A stretch of DNA of 64,000 nucleotides. It comes from Streptomyces guryensis. GTDB lineage: Bacteria; Actinomycetota; Actinomycetes; Streptomycetales; Streptomycetaceae. A program made the position numbers and the translations under genes. Positions 44,383 through 53,772 of the stretch are shown one piece after another. Below the pieces are notes generated by a model. It made no database searches and had not been told where the DNA came from. It worked only from the letters and a program-made list of their open reading frames with translations. The DNA is taken from assembly GCF_021261325.1 (NCBI RefSeq), contig NZ_JAJSBI010000021.1, positions 62,001 to 126,000 of the forward strand. The letters run 5' to 3'. Positions within the stretch are counted from its first letter, which is position 1; each line of letters opens with the position of its first letter.

Positions 44383-44414
44383 ACTTAAGGGCCGCACACC
44401 CCCTTGGAGCACGC

Positions 44415-45791
44415 ATGACCACCTCCCGCCGCCACTTCCTCGGCATGGCCGCCGCCACCCCCCTGGCCATGTCCGGCGCACTGGCCCTCGGTGCCGGGAC
44501 CGCCTACGCCGCCGACTCGGCGTACGTGATGTGCTACTTCACCGAGTCGACGAACCTCGGCGACGGCACCGACTACGGCCTGCACCTGGCCGTCAGCCCC
44601 GACGCGCTCGAGTGGACGCCGCTCAACCAGAACAACCCGGTGGTCACCCCCACCGCGGGCGACCTCGGCCTGCGTGACCCCTTCATCCTGCGCAAGCAGG
44701 ACGGCACGTTCGTGGTGCTCGCCACGGACCTCAAGGGCACCGACTGGACCTATGTCAGTCAGTACATCCATGTCTGGGACTCCCCCGACCTGCGCATGTT
44801 CACCGGTTACCGGCGGATGAAGCTGCACGACATGAACACCCACAGCTGGGCGCCCGAGGCGTTCTGGGACGCGGGCCGGGGCCAGTACGCGGTGATCTAC
44901 TCCGCCGTCAACAGCAGCGGCCACAACGTCATCATGGTCAACTACACCAGCGACTTCGTCACGGCCTCCGCGCCGCAGGTGCTCTTCGACCCGGGCTACG
45001 ACGTCATCGACGGTGACATGGCCGTGGGCGTCGACGGTTACAACTATCTCTACTTCAAGGGGAACCAGACGCTGAGGGGCGCCCGGTCCACCTCCCTGAA
45101 CCCGGGCAGCTTCACCGAGTTCAGCCCCGGCGTGGCGCACGGCGGCACGGAGGCCCCGACGCTGGTCAAATCCTTGAACTCCGGCACCTGGTGGCTCTGG
45201 GGCGACACCTACACGCCCAACGGCGTCTTCTACGCCTGGCAGACCGGAAGTCTCGCCTCCGGGACCTGGACGGCCCTCGACCAGAGGACCTACACCCAGC
45301 CGGTCAACTCCAAGCACTGCGGCATCACGACGATCACCACGACCGAGTACAACAACCTGCTCGCGAAGTGGGGAACCCCGGCCTGGAACCGGCTCAAGTC
45401 GTACAACTTCCCAGCCCGTTACGTCCGCCACTCCGACTATGTAGGCCGGATCGATACGTACCCGATCGAGCCGTACAAGGACTCCCTGTGGACCCTGGTC
45501 CCCGGGCTCGCCGACAGCTCAGGGGTCTCCTTCCGGTCGGTCAACTACCCGACCCGTTACCTGCGGCACTACAGCTACGCGCTCCAACTGGACGTCAACG
45601 ACGGCACGTCGACGTTCGCCGCCGACGCGACCTTCTACCGCACGCCGGGCCTCGCGGACGCGAGCTGGGCGTCGTTCCGGTCGTACAACTACCCGACCCG
45701 TTACATCCGGCACTCCAACTACGTGCTGCGCATCGACCCGATCTCCACGACGACGGACCGGCAGGACGCGACCTTCCGGGTCGGTTACTGA
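44415..45791 (+). CDS. Secreted GH43 glycosidase with AbfB (CBM42) domain
   Basis: 458 residues from ATG 44415, after GGAG. The twin-arginine signal SRRHFLGMAAATPLAM ends near GTAYAAD. The five-bladed GH43 propeller covers about 35-320 (DLGLRDPFILRKQDG, SWAPEAFWDAGRGQYAVIY, YDVIDGDMAV, GTEAPTLVKS with the expected catalytic acids). The C-terminal AbfB domain has three repeats (LKSYNFPARYVRHSDYVGRI, VNYPTRYLRHYSYALQL, YNYPTRYIRHSNYVLRI) that bind arabinofuranose side chains. It likely removes arabinose or galactose units from arabinan/arabinogalactan. It is the first gene of an operon with the GH27 gene 17 bases downstream. Confidence 0.93.
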   Translation: MTTSRRHFLGMAAATPLAMSGALALGAGTAYAADSAYVMCYFTESTNLGDGTDYGLHLAVSPDALEWTPLNQNNPVVTPTAGDLGLRDPFILRKQDGTFVVLATDLKGTDWTYVSQYIHVWDSPDLRMFTGYRRMKLHDMNTHSWAPEAFWDAGRGQYAVIYSAVNSSGHNVIMVNYTSDFVTASAPQVLFDPGYDVIDGDMAVGVDGYNYLYFKGNQTLRGARSTSLNPGSFTEFSPGVAHGGTEAPTLVKSLNSGTWWLWGDTYTPNGVFYAWQTGSLASGTWTALDQRTYTQPVNSKHCGITTITTTEYNNLLAKWGTPAWNRLKSYNFPARYVRHSDYVGRIDTYPIEPYKDSLWTLVPGLADSSGVSFRSVNYPTRYLRHYSYALQLDVNDGTSTFAADATFYRTPGLADASWASFRSYNYPTRYIRHSNYVLRIDPISTTTDRQDATFRVGY

Positions 45792-45808
45792 CCATGGAAG
45801 GCACCCCC

Positions 45809-47809
45809 ATGTCGCGCACCTTCGCACGTGGCTGGGCCGGACGCGTCACCGTGCGCGTCCTCGCCCTTGCCCTCGGGCTGGCCGGTCTGACGGCCATGGC
45901 CGACCGCGAGTCGTCGGCGTCGCTGCACGCCGAGCCGGCCGCGGTCAGCACCACGCAGGCGGACGTCACCCCGCCGCCGATGGGCTGGGCGTCCTGGAAC
46001 AGCTTCGCCAGCAGCATCGACTCCGGCGTCATCAAGCAGCAGACGGACGCGCTGGTCTCCTCGGGTATGGCGGCGGCCGGATACCAGTACGTCAACCTCG
46101 ACGACGGCTGGTGGCAGGGCGACCGCAATGCCGACGGCAGCATCGCAGTCGACGCCGGCCTGTGGCCGGACGGGATGAAGGCCGTCGCCGACTACATCCA
46201 CAGCAAGGGCCTCAAGGCCGGCATCTACACCGACGCCGGCAAGAACGGCTGCGGCTACTACTACCCCACCACCCGCGCCGCCGCCCCGGGCACCGGGATG
46301 GAGGGCCACTACCAACAGGACCTGGAGACCTTCCAGCGTTGGGGCTTCGACTACGTCAAGATCGACTGGTGCGGCGGCCGGGTGGAGGGCCTCGACCAGG
46401 AGACCACGTACAAGGCCATCGCCGCCGCCGACGAGGCCGCCACCGCCGTCACCGGCCACAGGCTCGTGCTGTCCTTCTGCGAGTGGGGCAGCGGACTGCC
46501 GTGGAACTGGGCCACCGGTTACGGCGACCTGTGGCGCACCAGCACCGATGTCATTCTGTGGGGCCAGACCCCCACGACGGCGATGATGCTCACCAACTTC
46601 GACCGGGCCCTGCACCCGGCCGCCCAGCACACCGGCTACTACAACGACCCCGACATGATGATGACCGGCATGAGCGGCCTGACCGCCGCCCAGAACCGGC
46701 TGCACATGGGCCTGTGGTCGATCCTGGGCGCCCCGCTGCTGGCCGGCAACAACCTGGCCACGATGAGCACCACCACCCGCGACATCCTCACCAACCGTGA
46801 GCTGATCGCCATCGACCAGGATCCGCGCGGACTGCAGGGCGTCAAGGTCGCCGAGGACACCCGCAACCTGCAGGTGTACGGCAAGGTCCTCGCCGGCACG
46901 GGCAAGCGCGCGGTGCTGCTGCTCAACCGCACCGGCTCCGACGCGTCCATGACGGTCCGCTGGGCCGACCTGGGCCTCACCTCGGCCGCCGCCTCCGTAC
47001 GCAACGTGTGGAGCGCCACCAACGCCGGCTCGTTCAGCACGAGTTACACCACCACCGTCCCCGCCAACGACGCCGTCCTGCTCACCGTCTCCGGCACCGA
47101 GGCATCCGGGGCGACGTACGAGGACACCACCACGGCCACCACGCCCGCCTTCACCGGCGTCACCGCGACCTCGGCCGGCACCAAGCTGATCGACGTCACC
47201 TACGCCAACGGCGGCAGCACGGCCCGCAAGGCGACCATCCAGGTGGGCGGCCAGTACACGTACGTGGTCTCCTTCCCGCCGACCGGCGCGTCCTCGACCT
47301 ACCGGACCGTGTCCGTACTCGCCCACCTCGCCAAGGGCACGAACACGGTGCGCTTCGCGGCCGTCTCCGGCAGCACGGCGCCCGACATCGACGCCATCCG
47401 CGTCCAGAACATCCCCGGCACCGACGGCACCGCCCTCGTCGGCGCGGCCTCCAACCGCTGCGTGGACCTCGCCAAGAACACCATCACCGACGCCACCCAG
47501 GCAGAGTTGTGGGACTGCGCGGGCGGTCAGAACCAGACCTTCACCCACACCACACGCGACGAACTCGTCGTCTACGGCAACAAGTGCCTGGACGCCGACA
47601 ACAGCGGCACCGCCAACGGCACCAAGGTCATCATCTGGGACTGCACCGGCGGCACCAACCAGAAGTGGACCGTCCACTCCGACGGCACCGTCACCAACAA
47701 CCTGTCCGGACTCTGCCTGGACGCCTCGGAGGCGGCGACCGCCAACGGCACCAAGCTGATCCTTTGGACCTGCAACGGGCAGACCAACCAGAAGTGGACC
47801 CTCAACTGA
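45809..47809 (+). CDS. Secreted GH27 alpha-galactosidase with RICIN domain
   Basis: 666 residues from ATG 45809, 7 bases after GGAAGG. A signal peptide precedes the GH27 barrel at about 54-330: PPPMGWASWNSF, VNLDDGWWQ, nucleophile D186 in YVKIDWCGG and the acid/base motif YYNDPDMM near 277-284. An antiparallel beta C-domain follows, then a carbohydrate-binding-like module (ATYEDTTTATTPAFTG) and a C-terminal RICIN trefoil with three QxW-type repeats (NQTFTH, NQKWTV, NQKWTL). It releases alpha-galactose (or related sugars such as beta-L-arabinopyranose) from plant polymers. It is coupled to the upstream GH43-AbfB gene. Confidence 0.94.
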   Translation: MSRTFARGWAGRVTVRVLALALGLAGLTAMADRESSASLHAEPAAVSTTQADVTPPPMGWASWNSFASSIDSGVIKQQTDALVSSGMAAAGYQYVNLDDGWWQGDRNADGSIAVDAGLWPDGMKAVADYIHSKGLKAGIYTDAGKNGCGYYYPTTRAAAPGTGMEGHYQQDLETFQRWGFDYVKIDWCGGRVEGLDQETTYKAIAAADEAATAVTGHRLVLSFCEWGSGLPWNWATGYGDLWRTSTDVILWGQTPTTAMMLTNFDRALHPAAQHTGYYNDPDMMMTGMSGLTAAQNRLHMGLWSILGAPLLAGNNLATMSTTTRDILTNRELIAIDQDPRGLQGVKVAEDTRNLQVYGKVLAGTGKRAVLLLNRTGSDASMTVRWADLGLTSAAASVRNVWSATNAGSFSTSYTTTVPANDAVLLTVSGTEASGATYEDTTTATTPAFTGVTATSAGTKLIDVTYANGGSTARKATIQVGGQYTYVVSFPPTGASSTYRTVSVLAHLAKGTNTVRFAAVSGSTAPDIDAIRVQNIPGTDGTALVGAASNRCVDLAKNTITDATQAELWDCAGGQNQTFTHTTRDELVVYGNKCLDADNSGTANGTKVIIWDCTGGTNQKWTVHSDGTVTNNLSGLCLDASEAATANGTKLILWTCNGQTNQKWTLN

Positions 47810-47827
47810 CCAACGGAGCTCCGCCGG

Positions 47828-48766
47828 TCAGCAAGTAGCGGACAGATCGAGCCGCACGGGTTCGTCGCGGTCGCAGTACAGGCTGCCGTCGACGACCCGT
47901 GCGGCGGCGACCTGGAGGGAGGAGCGGCGGGTGGCGTAGGTGCCGTCGTCGTCGGTGACAGGGGCGACGCGACCCGGGTGGGTGAAGTAGAAGACGTATG
48001 CCGTCTCGCCCTGCACGACCACGTCGGCGTGGAGGCCGATGGTCCCGTCGTCGGGACGGCTGCCGGGCTTGTCGAGGATCAGTCCCCGGTGTTCCCAGGT
48101 GGTCAGGTCGTCCGACCGCAGCACACCCTGGCCTCGCCACTCGTCGACGAGCATCCAGTAATAGCCGCCGAGTGCGAAGACGTTGGGGCCCTCGTGCGGG
48201 CGGTGGCCGACCACCAGGCCTGTCGGCCGCCACCGGTACAGGTCGGGACTGTCGGCGGCGAAGGTGAGCGAGCCACGGCGGCCGTCCTTGAACCACATCC
48301 GCCAGCCGCCGCCCGGCAGCGGGAACACGCACGCGTCGATGACCCCGTCGGAGCCGAGGTCCAGGGCACCGTGGTGGGTCCAGTCGATCAGGTCGGGGCT
48401 GGTGTAGTGGCGGATGAAAGCGGCGCCGTTCCAGTCGTCGCGTATGCCTCGGATGTAGCTGACGTACATGTGGTACAGGCCGTCGTGCCAGATGATCTCC
48501 GGGGCCCAGAAGGTGTTGCGGCCCCATTCGGTCTCCAGGCCGGTCAGGGTGCCCCGGTAGGTCCAGGTGCGGCCGCTGTCCGACGATGCGGCCACGCCCA
48601 GGTCGGTGCCGTAGACCCAGGAGACGCCTGGGCCGGGGGCGGTGGTGCGGCGGTTGGTGTAGACGAGCCACCATTCGCCGGCCTGGCGGTTCCAGATGGC
48701 CACCGGGTCGGCGGCGCCGTCGTGTATCGGGTCGCGGAAGAGTGGCGCGTCGGCCACGGGGTTCAC
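47828..48766 (-). CDS. Intracellular GH43-like glycosidase
   Basis: 312 residues, GTG start after GGGAGAG. A beta-propeller glycosidase: RDPIHDGAADPVAIW at the start gives the catalytic Asp region, EWGRNTFWAPEIIWHDGLYH is the typical second-blade motif, SDGVIDACVFPLPGGGWRMW a third, and HEGPNVFALGGYYWMLVDE carries the probable acid Glu. No signal peptide is present, so it acts on imported oligosaccharides. It is the last gene of the seven-gene minus-strand series, 52 bp after the LacI regulator gene. Confidence 0.85.
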   Translation of the reverse strand: MNPVADAPLFRDPIHDGAADPVAIWNRQAGEWWLVYTNRRTTAPGPGVSWVYGTDLGVAASSDSGRTWTYRGTLTGLETEWGRNTFWAPEIIWHDGLYHMYVSYIRGIRDDWNGAAFIRHYTSPDLIDWTHHGALDLGSDGVIDACVFPLPGGGWRMWFKDGRRGSLTFAADSPDLYRWRPTGLVVGHRPHEGPNVFALGGYYWMLVDEWRGQGVLRSDDLTTWEHRGLILDKPGSRPDDGTIGLHADVVVQGETAYVFYFTHPGRVAPVTDDDGTYATRRSSLQVAAARVVDGSLYCDRDEPVRLDLSATC

Positions 48767-48818
48767 AGGGCTCTCCCTTGTTCGTGCTCGTGGTTCGTGC
48801 TCGTGCGGCGCGGCGTGT

Positions 48819-49820
48819 TCAGCCGCCCGTCGACTCCCGGATCATCAGGGCGAAGTCGCCGATGAAGTCCTGGTGCCGCGTCGAGGGCCCGGTCTGCTCG
48901 ATGCGCCGGATGAGGAGGTCGACCGCGCGCTCGGCCATGCCGTCGTGGTCCGGGTCCACGGTGGAGAGGGAGGGGATGAAGAATTCGCTCTCCGAGACGT
49001 TGTCGAACCCGATCACCTTCACCTGGTCGGGCACCCGGATCCCGACGTCGGTCAGGCCCCGCAGCACGCCCATGGCCAGGGAGTCGGTGATGCAGAACAC
49101 GCCATCGAAGTCGAGCCCGCTCTCCGCCATCTCGCGGGCACGCCGCGCGCCTTCGCGCATGCCGAGCCGGTCCACCTGCTGGATCAGGGCGCGGTCCACG
49201 GGAAGGCCCGCAGCCTCGAGCGCCTGCCGGTAGCCGGTGAGGCGGAAGCTGGAGGTGTCGACCTCCTCCAGCGCCCCGCACAGGAACGCGACGCGCCGGC
49301 AGCCCCGCTCGATCAGATGGCCGGTGGCCGCCCGGGCCGCCTCCAGGTTGGGCATGGCGACGTGGTCGACGGGACCGCCGAAGATCCGGTCGCCGAGGAC
49401 GACCACTGGGTGCTCCACCTTGAGCCGCTCGGCGTCGGCCTGGCTCATGCCGGCTGCGGTGAGGATGAGCCCGTCGTACAGGGCGTTGCGGGACAGGGAG
49501 AGCGCGTCCAACTCGTTCTCCCGGGAAGCGGTCTGCTCGATGCTCACCCTGAGGTCGCGTCGTTCGGCGGCGGCGACGATGCCGGCCGCGAGCCGTCCGT
49601 AATAGGGACTGTTGACCTCGGGAACGGCGAGACCGATGATCCCGGTGCGGCCCTTGCGCAGGTTGCGGGCGGCGACATTGACCCGGTAGTCGAGCCGGGC
49701 CATCGCCTCCAGGACCTTCTCGCGCGTCGACGGGCGGACGTTCGGATGGTCGTTGATGACGTTCGACACGGTCATCGGCGAGACTCCGGCCGCCTTCGCC
49801 ACGTCCTGGATCGTTACCAC
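48819..49820 (-). CDS. LacI-family transcriptional repressor of the polysaccharide locus
   Basis: 333 residues, GTG start overlapping the GH51 gene by 7 bases. The N-terminal DNA-binding domain is TIQDVAKAAGVSPMTVSNVI with hinge helix VNVAARNLRKGRT, followed by a periplasmic-binding-type sugar sensor (IGLAVPEVNSPYYGRLAAGI, GFDNVSESEFFIPSLSTVDP). Position 15 of the recognition helix (PMTVSNV) is usual for LacI proteins. Its likely targets are the two AACCGGTT operators at 59981-60004 and 60155-60180 in the divergent promoter region. Sugar inducer unknown, presumably an arabino- or galacto-oligosaccharide. Confidence 0.93.
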   Translation of the reverse strand: MVTIQDVAKAAGVSPMTVSNVINDHPNVRPSTREKVLEAMARLDYRVNVAARNLRKGRTGIIGLAVPEVNSPYYGRLAAGIVAAAERRDLRVSIEQTASRENELDALSLSRNALYDGLILTAAGMSQADAERLKVEHPVVVLGDRIFGGPVDHVAMPNLEAARAATGHLIERGCRRVAFLCGALEEVDTSSFRLTGYRQALEAAGLPVDRALIQQVDRLGMREGARRAREMAESGLDFDGVFCITDSLAMGVLRGLTDVGIRVPDQVKVIGFDNVSESEFFIPSLSTVDPDHDGMAERAVDLLIRRIEQTGPSTRHQDFIGDFALMIRESTGG

Positions 49821-52264
49821 GCTCGCCCCTGGTCAGCGGTCTCGGTACCCGCACGCATGCTATGCCGCGCGTCCGTGCGCAGGACGGTGAAGGAGTACGG
49901 CGGGACGGCACAGAGCGTGCCAGTCAGCCGGTCGTGGACGGGGGCGGCCGGGGCGGGCCCGAACCGGCTGGTGGCGTCCGGGGCAACGGTGAGAGTCGTG
50001 CGGGCGTAACCGGTCGCGACGCCCTCTGCGCCGGACATGCGCAGCCTGACCGGGACGGGGCGGGAAGTGGTATTCGCGATCTTGACGATCACGTCGCCCG
50101 CGTCACTGTCGCGAACGGCCGAGACGGCGAAGACCTCCGGGTCCGGCCGGACGTCCTCGACGTCGTGCAGCAGCTCGCCGTCGCGGAAGCAACGCACGCG
50201 CAGGCCATCCACCTCCACCCGCAGGTCGTACCAACGCCCGCTCTCCACACCTTCGAGCACCCGCTCGCCGAGGTCCTCCCCCACGCCGTCGTCCACCCGC
50301 TGGAGCCAGGTCGCCCGGTTGCCCCAGCCGCCGAGCCGCCACTGGTACCGGCGCTCGGACGTCGTCCCGGTGAAGCACAGGACGAACCCCTCGGGACCGT
50401 CCGCCTTCCTGGCCCGCACGGAGAAGGCGTACGACGTTCCGCGCACCGCGTCCATGAGCAGCGGGCCGGCACCCGATCCGGCCGCGGTCTCGCCGTTTGC
50501 CTCCCAAGTACCGTCCTGCATCTCCCAGTTGCGGAAGTCGGGGGCCGGTGCGGCCTGTTCGCCCAGGGGGCCGCAGAGGACGCCGGTGAACTCGGCGCGC
50601 GTGTCGGGTCCGGTGCCGATGCGGATGTCGTGCCGGTCGCTCACCTGGACGGCCGGTACCTGGGGCGCTCCGGTGACCCTGACGGGCAGCGAGGTGTCAC
50701 CCGAGTTCAGCGAATGCATCTGCTGGACGTGGTAGTTGAGGGTGGTCCAGACGTGCGTGTTGTCGAAGTAGATCAGGTCGGGCAGCCACTGGGTGTGGTC
50801 GCGTTTGGCGAGGAGCGGGGCGTAGGAGGCCATCCGGACGACGTCGCCGTTGCGCTCCATGGCGATCATGTAGAGGGCCTCGGCGAGGGCGCCGCGGCCG
50901 TCGTTGCACCAGCTGCCGTACTCGCCGATGTACAGGTGCGGGCCCTCGCGGTCCATGGTGTCGAATCGACGGCTGTTCTCCAGGAGCCAGCGCGGTGATT
51001 TGTAGGAGTGCTCGTCGACGACGGGGAGGTTCCGCTCGCGGGCGAACGCCCAGCCCTTCTCCCAGTCCTCGCCGAAGGTGGCCGGGCCGAGGGTGCCGAT
51101 GACGGTGATCTCGGGGTGGTGCTCGCGCACGGCGTCGTGGATGCGGGAGAAGCGCTCGCGGAAGGTGTCGGTGATGCTGTCCTCGTTGCCGACGCCGAGG
51201 TATTCCAAGCCGAACGGCTCGGGGTGTCCGGCGGCGGCGCGCAGGGCGCCCCAGCGGGAGTCGACGGGGCCGTTGGCCCACTCCACCAGGGCCAGCACCT
51301 CGGCGACGTATGCGTCCATCTCCTCGTCGGGGAGGCCGATCTGTCCGGTCACGTCGCTGTTCTGGCAGCAGACCCCGGCCGGGACTATGGGCACCGGCTT
51401 GGCGCCGATGTCCTCGCAGAACTGGAAGTACTCGTAGTAGCCGAGGCCCATCGACTGGTGGTAGTGCCAGATGTTGAACTGCTGCCGGCGCTCGTGCAGC
51501 GGTCCGACGGTCTCGGACCAGCGGTACATGTTGCCGAGTCCTTGTCCGTGGGCGAGGCAACCGCCGGGGAAACGCAGGAACTTGGGCTTCAGGTCGGCGA
51601 TTGCCTGCGCCAGGTCTGCGCGCAGGCCGTTCGGGCGGCCCTTGAACGTGTTCTGCGGGAAGAGTGAGACCAGGTCCAGGTGGACGGTGCCGGGGCCGGT
51701 CGCCGTGAGGGTGAGGCGGGCGTCGGGGTCGGTCGCTTCGGAGGTGATGACCGCCGCGCGGCGTCTCCAGGAGCCGTCGAGCGGACCCAACTCCGCCTGC
51801 CCGTGGACGCGTTCGCCGTCCCGGCTCTCGATCCGCGCGACCAGCCGGCCGACGGTACCCTCGGCCAGGCGGGCGAAGAGACTCACGTCGTACGGCTCAC
51901 CCGCCCGGACCGGGATGCCGTCGAACCCCTCGTTGCGCAGGCCCGCACCCTCGACGGTGGTGCTGGTCAGTACCGCGTAGTGCGGGTTGGCGGGGTGCAG
52001 CGGGTCGTCGGTGGCGACCGCGAGCGATCCGGCGGCGCCGTCCCTCTCCAGCAGCTCCCAGGAGGTGAGGGAGCGCCACTCGGGCCGGTCGGCCGGGCCG
52101 TACTCGAAGGACCTGTTCTGCACCAGCTCGGCGTAAAGACCTCCGTCCGCCGCGTAGTTGAGGTCCTCGAAGAACGCTCCGAAAAGGTCGGTCGAGATGG
52201 CCGTGCCCGAGGCGCGGGTGTCCACCTCCACGACCGTCTCGGCAGGGCGGTTGGCGTCAGGCAC
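49814..52264 (-). CDS. GH51-type alpha-L-arabinofuranosidase with CBM-like domain
   Basis: 816 residues from GTG 52264, 7 bases after AGGAG. ISTDLFGAFFEDLNYAADGG opens the enzyme, a carbohydrate-binding-like beta-sandwich covers about 55-205, and the barrel carries acid/base E361 (GVGNED) and nucleophile E448 (LYIGEYGSW). The C-terminal beta domain is the alpha-L-AF_C type, followed by a laminin-G-like segment. There is no signal peptide, so it is cytoplasmic or non-classically exported. It belongs to the larger GH51 class, unlike the shorter GH51 at 58334 in the same series; the two probably attack different arabinose linkages. Confidence 0.92.
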   Translation of the reverse strand: MPDANRPAETVVEVDTRASGTAISTDLFGAFFEDLNYAADGGLYAELVQNRSFEYGPADRPEWRSLTSWELLERDGAAGSLAVATDDPLHPANPHYAVLTSTTVEGAGLRNEGFDGIPVRAGEPYDVSLFARLAEGTVGRLVARIESRDGERVHGQAELGPLDGSWRRRAAVITSEATDPDARLTLTATGPGTVHLDLVSLFPQNTFKGRPNGLRADLAQAIADLKPKFLRFPGGCLAHGQGLGNMYRWSETVGPLHERRQQFNIWHYHQSMGLGYYEYFQFCEDIGAKPVPIVPAGVCCQNSDVTGQIGLPDEEMDAYVAEVLALVEWANGPVDSRWGALRAAAGHPEPFGLEYLGVGNEDSITDTFRERFSRIHDAVREHHPEITVIGTLGPATFGEDWEKGWAFARERNLPVVDEHSYKSPRWLLENSRRFDTMDREGPHLYIGEYGSWCNDGRGALAEALYMIAMERNGDVVRMASYAPLLAKRDHTQWLPDLIYFDNTHVWTTLNYHVQQMHSLNSGDTSLPVRVTGAPQVPAVQVSDRHDIRIGTGPDTRAEFTGVLCGPLGEQAAPAPDFRNWEMQDGTWEANGETAAGSGAGPLLMDAVRGTSYAFSVRARKADGPEGFVLCFTGTTSERRYQWRLGGWGNRATWLQRVDDGVGEDLGERVLEGVESGRWYDLRVEVDGLRVRCFRDGELLHDVEDVRPDPEVFAVSAVRDSDAGDVIVKIANTTSRPVPVRLRMSGAEGVATGYARTTLTVAPDATSRFGPAPAAPVHDRLTGTLCAVPPYSFTVLRTDARHSMRAGTETADQGRAW

Positions 52265-52346
52265 GGAGATACTCCTGCGTGGATGTGGCGTTGCGTGAAC
52301 GGTGTGACGGGGCGGCCCCGCGGGGGAGCGCGGGGCCGCCCTGGGA

Positions 52347-53618
52347 CTACTTGGCGTACATCAGGGTGCCGAAGCCGAGGTGGTCGTAACCGCCGCTGGT
52401 GGAGCCGTAGTCACCGCCGCCACCCTCGATTCCGACGAAGTCGTAGTACATGGACGAGAGATACTCGTCGCTCCAGCCCATGCGTCCGTGGTAGTGGAAG
52501 TGGAGCATCGCCCACACCGGACGGATCTGCCCGCGGCCGGATTCGGAGATCACGGTCTGCTCGTTGTACGCGCAGTTCTGGCCGCTGCCCCAGCTGTAGG
52601 TGGTGAACGGCACGTCCTGGCCGATGTTGTACTTGGCGACGTACTGGGCCCCTTGGAAAAACCTCCTGCTGTCGTAGCTGTACAGGTCGACGCCCTGGTT
52701 CCAGGCCATCTCGCAGAGCGTGCCCATCTGGCCGACCCCCATGATGCTGTGGGCCTGGTCGCGGCCTGCCTCCTGCCACTGGCCCAGCCCGTAGACCTTG
52801 TCGTCGGTGTACAGGTACGGCACGGCGTGTTCGATGGAGCCGTTGCCCGCGCCGCTCTGGAAGTAGCTGACGGCCTCGTCGAACTTGGCGCCGTCCTCGC
52901 AGAGGATGGCGATGGCCATGATGGACGCCATGTTGCACAGGTCCCAGTTGGCCCAGTAGTTGGTGATGCAGGCGAAATTGTGGTCTCTCAGGTAGCCGTG
53001 GTTGATCGGGTAGAACACGTTCAGCATCATCTGCTGAAAGGCCTCGACGTCGAAGCCGCTGTAGTCGCGCAACAGTTCGCCCACGTTGGCGAACTGCCAG
53101 CCCTGGATGCCGGCGACCAGCTCCCCGTCTGTGGTGCCCTGGATCGAGGTCAGCGTGCTCGACCAGGCGTTGCAGATCGCGGCCGCGCAGTCCGCGTGTG
53201 CTGTGTCACCGCTGATCAGCCAGCGCAGTGCGTTCTGGTAGGCGGCGGCGATGTCGTTGTAGAGGATCGGATAGTTGTTCGAGGTCCCGCTTCCCCGGTA
53301 GATGATGGACTGAGGGTTGGCCGTCCAGGTGGACGCGGAGTGGGAGTTGTTGACCAGGCGCTGCCAGCCCGCGTACCACGGGTCGGCACCCGCGGCCACT
53401 CGGACCTTGGCGCGGTTGATGTCGCCCGAGTTGTGCAGCCCGCCGGGGTGGGCCCAGACAGACGGCGCGGCGATGGCGGGCCGCATGGCGGCGGCACCGA
53501 GCACGCCGGCGAGAGCGACTCCACCTGCGGCGCGCAGGATGCCTCGTCGGCTCAGCAACTCGGTACGCAGGGGTTGGGGTGTGTCATGACCGTGTGGGGG
53601 GCGACCGTTGCGGCTCAT
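52347..53618 (-). CDS. Secreted alginate lyase-family protein
   Basis: 423 residues. The twin-arginine signal LSRRGILRAAGGVALAGVLG ends near AIAAPS. The all-alpha toroid of the alginate lyase (PF05426-type) family is seen: YNDIAAAYQNALRWLISGD, NFACITNYWANWDLCNMASI with the Asn-His-Trp-rich active region, EAGRDQAHSIMGVGQMGTLC. Many members of this family in soil actinomycetes sit in pectin or hemicellulose loci rather than alginate ones, so the true substrate may be a uronic-acid side chain. It lies between two glycosidase genes of the minus-strand series. Confidence 0.85.
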   Translation of the reverse strand: MSRNGRPPHGHDTPQPLRTELLSRRGILRAAGGVALAGVLGAAAMRPAIAAPSVWAHPGGLHNSGDINRAKVRVAAGADPWYAGWQRLVNNSHSASTWTANPQSIIYRGSGTSNNYPILYNDIAAAYQNALRWLISGDTAHADCAAAICNAWSSTLTSIQGTTDGELVAGIQGWQFANVGELLRDYSGFDVEAFQQMMLNVFYPINHGYLRDHNFACITNYWANWDLCNMASIMAIAILCEDGAKFDEAVSYFQSGAGNGSIEHAVPYLYTDDKVYGLGQWQEAGRDQAHSIMGVGQMGTLCEMAWNQGVDLYSYDSRRFFQGAQYVAKYNIGQDVPFTTYSWGSGQNCAYNEQTVISESGRGQIRPVWAMLHFHYHGRMGWSDEYLSSMYYDFVGIEGGGGDYGSTSGGYDHLGFGTLMYAK

Positions 53619-53772
53619 GGGTGTGCGACTCCAATCGAACGGGCCCGACCGGCTCTGATCGGGGGTGATGCCGACGTGGTCGAACTGTGGTGCCGAGCGC
53701 AGGGGTTTGCGTGGGGGGTGATCGCCAACCCGCGGCCGACCCGCAGCGGGCGAACCTCCTGAGACTCGGCGA